DNA of 64,000 nucleotides from Variovorax sp. OAS795 (GTDB taxonomy: Bacteria > Pseudomonadota > Gammaproteobacteria > Burkholderiales > Burkholderiaceae_C), in contig NZ_JBEPOH010000001.1 in assembly GCF_040546685.1 (NCBI RefSeq), forward strand, positions 1,364,001 to 1,428,000. The letters are read 5' to 3'. Every line of letters begins with the position of its first letter. The first letter of the stretch is position 1. The notes beneath the pieces were generated by a model that saw only the letters and a program-made list of their open reading frames with translations, searched no databases and was not told the DNA's origin. The position numbers and the translations under genes are program-made. Positions 62,537-64,000 of this stretch are shown here, in pieces.

Positions 62537-63076
62537 ATGACGACCACCGACACCGCAAGCCCCGCGGCGCGCATCCGCATGCTGCCCGGTGTGGACGACG
62601 CACAGGCCCGGCAGTTGGCCGACGTGCTCGCCGATTGCGTGGAGGGCGGCGCTTCGGTCAGCTTCATGCGACCGCTGAGCCGCGAGCGCGCTGCGGCGTT
62701 CTGGCGCCGCGTGGGCGAGGGCGTGGCACGCGGCGACCGCGTGCTGCTGGTGGCCGAAGACGCGCAAGGCATCGTCGGAACCGTGCAGCTGCTGCTCGAG
62801 ATGCCCGAGAACCAGCCGCATCGCGCCGAAGTGGCCAAGATGCTGGTGCACCGGCGCGCCAGGCGACAGGGGCTGGGGGCGATGCTCATGCAGGCCGCCG
62901 AGCAGTTCGCCCGTGAACGCGGCAAGACCTTGCTCGTGCTTGACACCTCCAGCGCCGAGGCCGAGCGGCTCTATGCGCGGCTGGGCTGGACGCGGCTCGG
63001 CGTGATCCCCGGCTTTGCGCTGCTGCCCGATGGCGCGCCCTGCGGTACCACTTACTTCTACCGCGCGCTGGCTTGA
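62537..63076 (+). CDS. GNAT-family N-acetyltransferase
   Basis: 179 residues. Acetyl-CoA motif A is VAKMLVHRRARRQGLGAMLMQAAEQFAR (RRxGxG form); the C-terminal TLLVLDTSSAEAERLYARLGWTRLGVIPGFAL is motif B. The N-terminal PLSRERAAAFWRRVGEGVARGDRVLLVAED is typical of small-molecule acetyltransferases. Coupled to the XRE-cupin regulator, which probably controls it. Substrate unknown. Confidence 0.92.
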   Translation: MTTTDTASPAARIRMLPGVDDAQARQLADVLADCVEGGASVSFMRPLSRERAAAFWRRVGEGVARGDRVLLVAEDAQGIVGTVQLLLEMPENQPHRAEVAKMLVHRRARRQGLGAMLMQAAEQFARERGKTLLVLDTSSAEAERLYARLGWTRLGVIPGFALLPDGAPCGTTYFYRALA

Positions 63077-63143
63077 GAGGCGGCGCCAGGTCCGACAGCC
63101 GGGATTTGCGGCCGCGGCGCAGCCTGTCATCATTCGCGGCTGC

Positions 63144-64000
63144 ATGACCCAAGAACCGATGCCCTCCCTCGATCTGTTGTTGAACCGCGCCAGGCAGTGC
63201 CTGGCGGATGCCGGCGGCGCGCTGCAGTGCCGGGCCGCGACGCCCGAGGCGGGCTGCGTCATGTTCGTCGCGCTCGGCGACGACGCGAGCCGCGCGCGCG
63301 TGGTGGTGGGGCGCGCAGGCAGCGCCGAAGCAGCCTGGCAGCGGGCCCGCGATGCGGCGCTCGCGCTTGCCGGTCGCATCGGCCTGCAGGCCAGCCGCGT
63401 GCGCGTGGAGCTCGTCGAGCACGCAGAAGCCACGGCCTGGGGCGAGTTGAAGTCCCGCCTCTTGCGGACCAAGCGCAACTACTTCAACCAGGGCGTGTCG
63501 TTCGACGAGGCGTTCGATGCGGCGCTGCTCGCGCAGGAGATCAGCGGCAGCGCCATCTTCTACAACGGCACCGCGGAGCACGCGGAGCCCAACGCCGGTA
63601 ACCTGCGCCTCCACGCGAAGCGGCGCTTCGGCGTCGAGATGGATTTTCCGTCCGACGACGAGGCGCCGGTGTGGTGCTTCTCCACGCGCGGCGCCTACGC
63701 CGATGCCAATGGCACCTGGCCGCTCACGGCCAAGGGGCAGGCCGCCGGCTATCGCCGGCTCGACGACTGGGGGCCGGGGCAGGTCCGCGCCATGGTCGAC
63801 ACGGCCAGCGCCTATCTCGCCGCCCAGGTCAAGCCCACGGGCGAGTTCCACTACGGCTGGTTCCCGTGCTTCGACCGCGCGATTCCCACCTACAACACCT
63901 TGCGCCACGCCAGCTCGACCTATGCGCTGATCGAGGCCTGGGAGCTGACCCGCAGCGATGCGCAGAAAGCGGCCATCGACCGTTCGCTCGGCTTCATCGC
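63144..64000 (+). CDS. Unrecognised protein, 3' end outside the window
   Basis: 285 residues present from ATG 63144 (MTQEPMPSLDLLLNRARQCL), open at the right edge. Two-part look: an N-terminal alpha/beta region (about 1-110, AMMECR-unlike) with WGELKSRLLRTKRNYFNQGVSFDEAFDAALLAQEISGSAIFYNG, and from about residue 200 a helical region (YRRLDDWGPGQVRAMVDTASAYLAAQ, HYGWFPCFDRAIPTYNTLRHASSTYALIEAWELT) that resembles the start of an (alpha/alpha)6 glycosidase-like barrel. I recall similar sequences annotated loosely as polyglycerolphosphate glucosyltransferases; no function is claimed. Confidence 0.7.
   Translation, partial: MTQEPMPSLDLLLNRARQCLADAGGALQCRAATPEAGCVMFVALGDDASRARVVVGRAGSAEAAWQRARDAALALAGRIGLQASRVRVELVEHAEATAWGELKSRLLRTKRNYFNQGVSFDEAFDAALLAQEISGSAIFYNGTAEHAEPNAGNLRLHAKRRFGVEMDFPSDDEAPVWCFSTRGAYADANGTWPLTAKGQAAGYRRLDDWGPGQVRAMVDTASAYLAAQVKPTGEFHYGWFPCFDRAIPTYNTLRHASSTYALIEAWELTRSDAQKAAIDRSLGFI

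Overview
The window reads as a chromosomal segment of a high-GC betaproteobacterium of the Comamonadaceae, most likely Variovorax or a close relative. This is inferred from the GC-rich codon use, the gene orders (glrK-qseG-glrR after miaB, folM/folB/ttcA, glmU-lrp-glmS) and families common in Burkholderiales (DUF2917, DUF4136, DUF5329, DUF6279, DUF6766). No rRNA, tRNA, CRISPR array, phage or plasmid backbone was seen. Coding density is high and most genes are ordinary chromosomal genes.

Layout. 1-7.2 kb, minus strand: the 5' part of opgH (osmoregulated periplasmic glucan synthesis), then the envelope-stress two-component set glrR, a QseG-like lipoprotein and glrK, headed by miaB. 7.3-12.3 kb: a small exported protein, then a two-gene RND efflux operon. 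12.3-15.8 kb, minus strand: an operon-like row of a pteridine-reductase-like SDR, folB, ttcA (frameshifted near its 5' end), a DUF4136 lipoprotein and a phosphatase. 15.8-22.8 kb: a MidA-type methyltransferase, a ~400-bp quasi-palindromic repeat, a TauD-type dioxygenase, hisN, a ROK kinase, a MocR regulator and a DUF2917-like protein. 22.83-23.87 kb: a complete IS481-family element flanked by a perfect 6-bp duplication, inserted in the stop codon of otsA. 23.9-28.0 kb: the trehalose operon otsB-GH15-otsA. 28-41 kb: housekeeping genes (cca, GST, MgtC, soluble lytic transglycosylase, 5-formyl-THF cyclo-ligase), a LysR/DUF2917 pair, a stand-alone BLUF photoreceptor, an FNR-like regulator, and the amino-sugar genes glmU and glmS around an Lrp-family regulator.

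41-57 kb is more accessory in character and rich in stress and redox genes: DUF6766, DUF1330, XRE and GIY-YIG proteins, branched-chain 2-oxoacid dehydrogenase E1a/E1b/E2 without E3, a Cys-rich copper-binding four-helix protein, an epoxide-hydrolase-like protein preceded by a coupled 26-codon ORF, DUF4142, an S9 peptidase, a manganese catalase, a thioredoxin-reductase-like flavoprotein, a zinc alcohol/formaldehyde dehydrogenase with a conserved partner of unknown function, and a truncated glycosidase. 57-64 kb returns to housekeeping: recQ, an MltB-type transglycosylase, a putative Na+/H+ antiporter, an XRE-cupin regulator with a coupled GNAT acetyltransferase, and an unrecognised protein cut by the window end.

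The strongest unusual signals are the IS481 insertion, in which one palindromic target site supplies the stop codons of both the transposase and otsA; a pair of mutually exclusive hairpins in the IS leader that can hide the transposase start codon; the large palindromic repeat at 17 kb; direct repeats three helical turns apart next to the MocR regulator; and the single-base frameshift in ttcA. I did not find a convincing new multi-gene defence or biosynthetic system.
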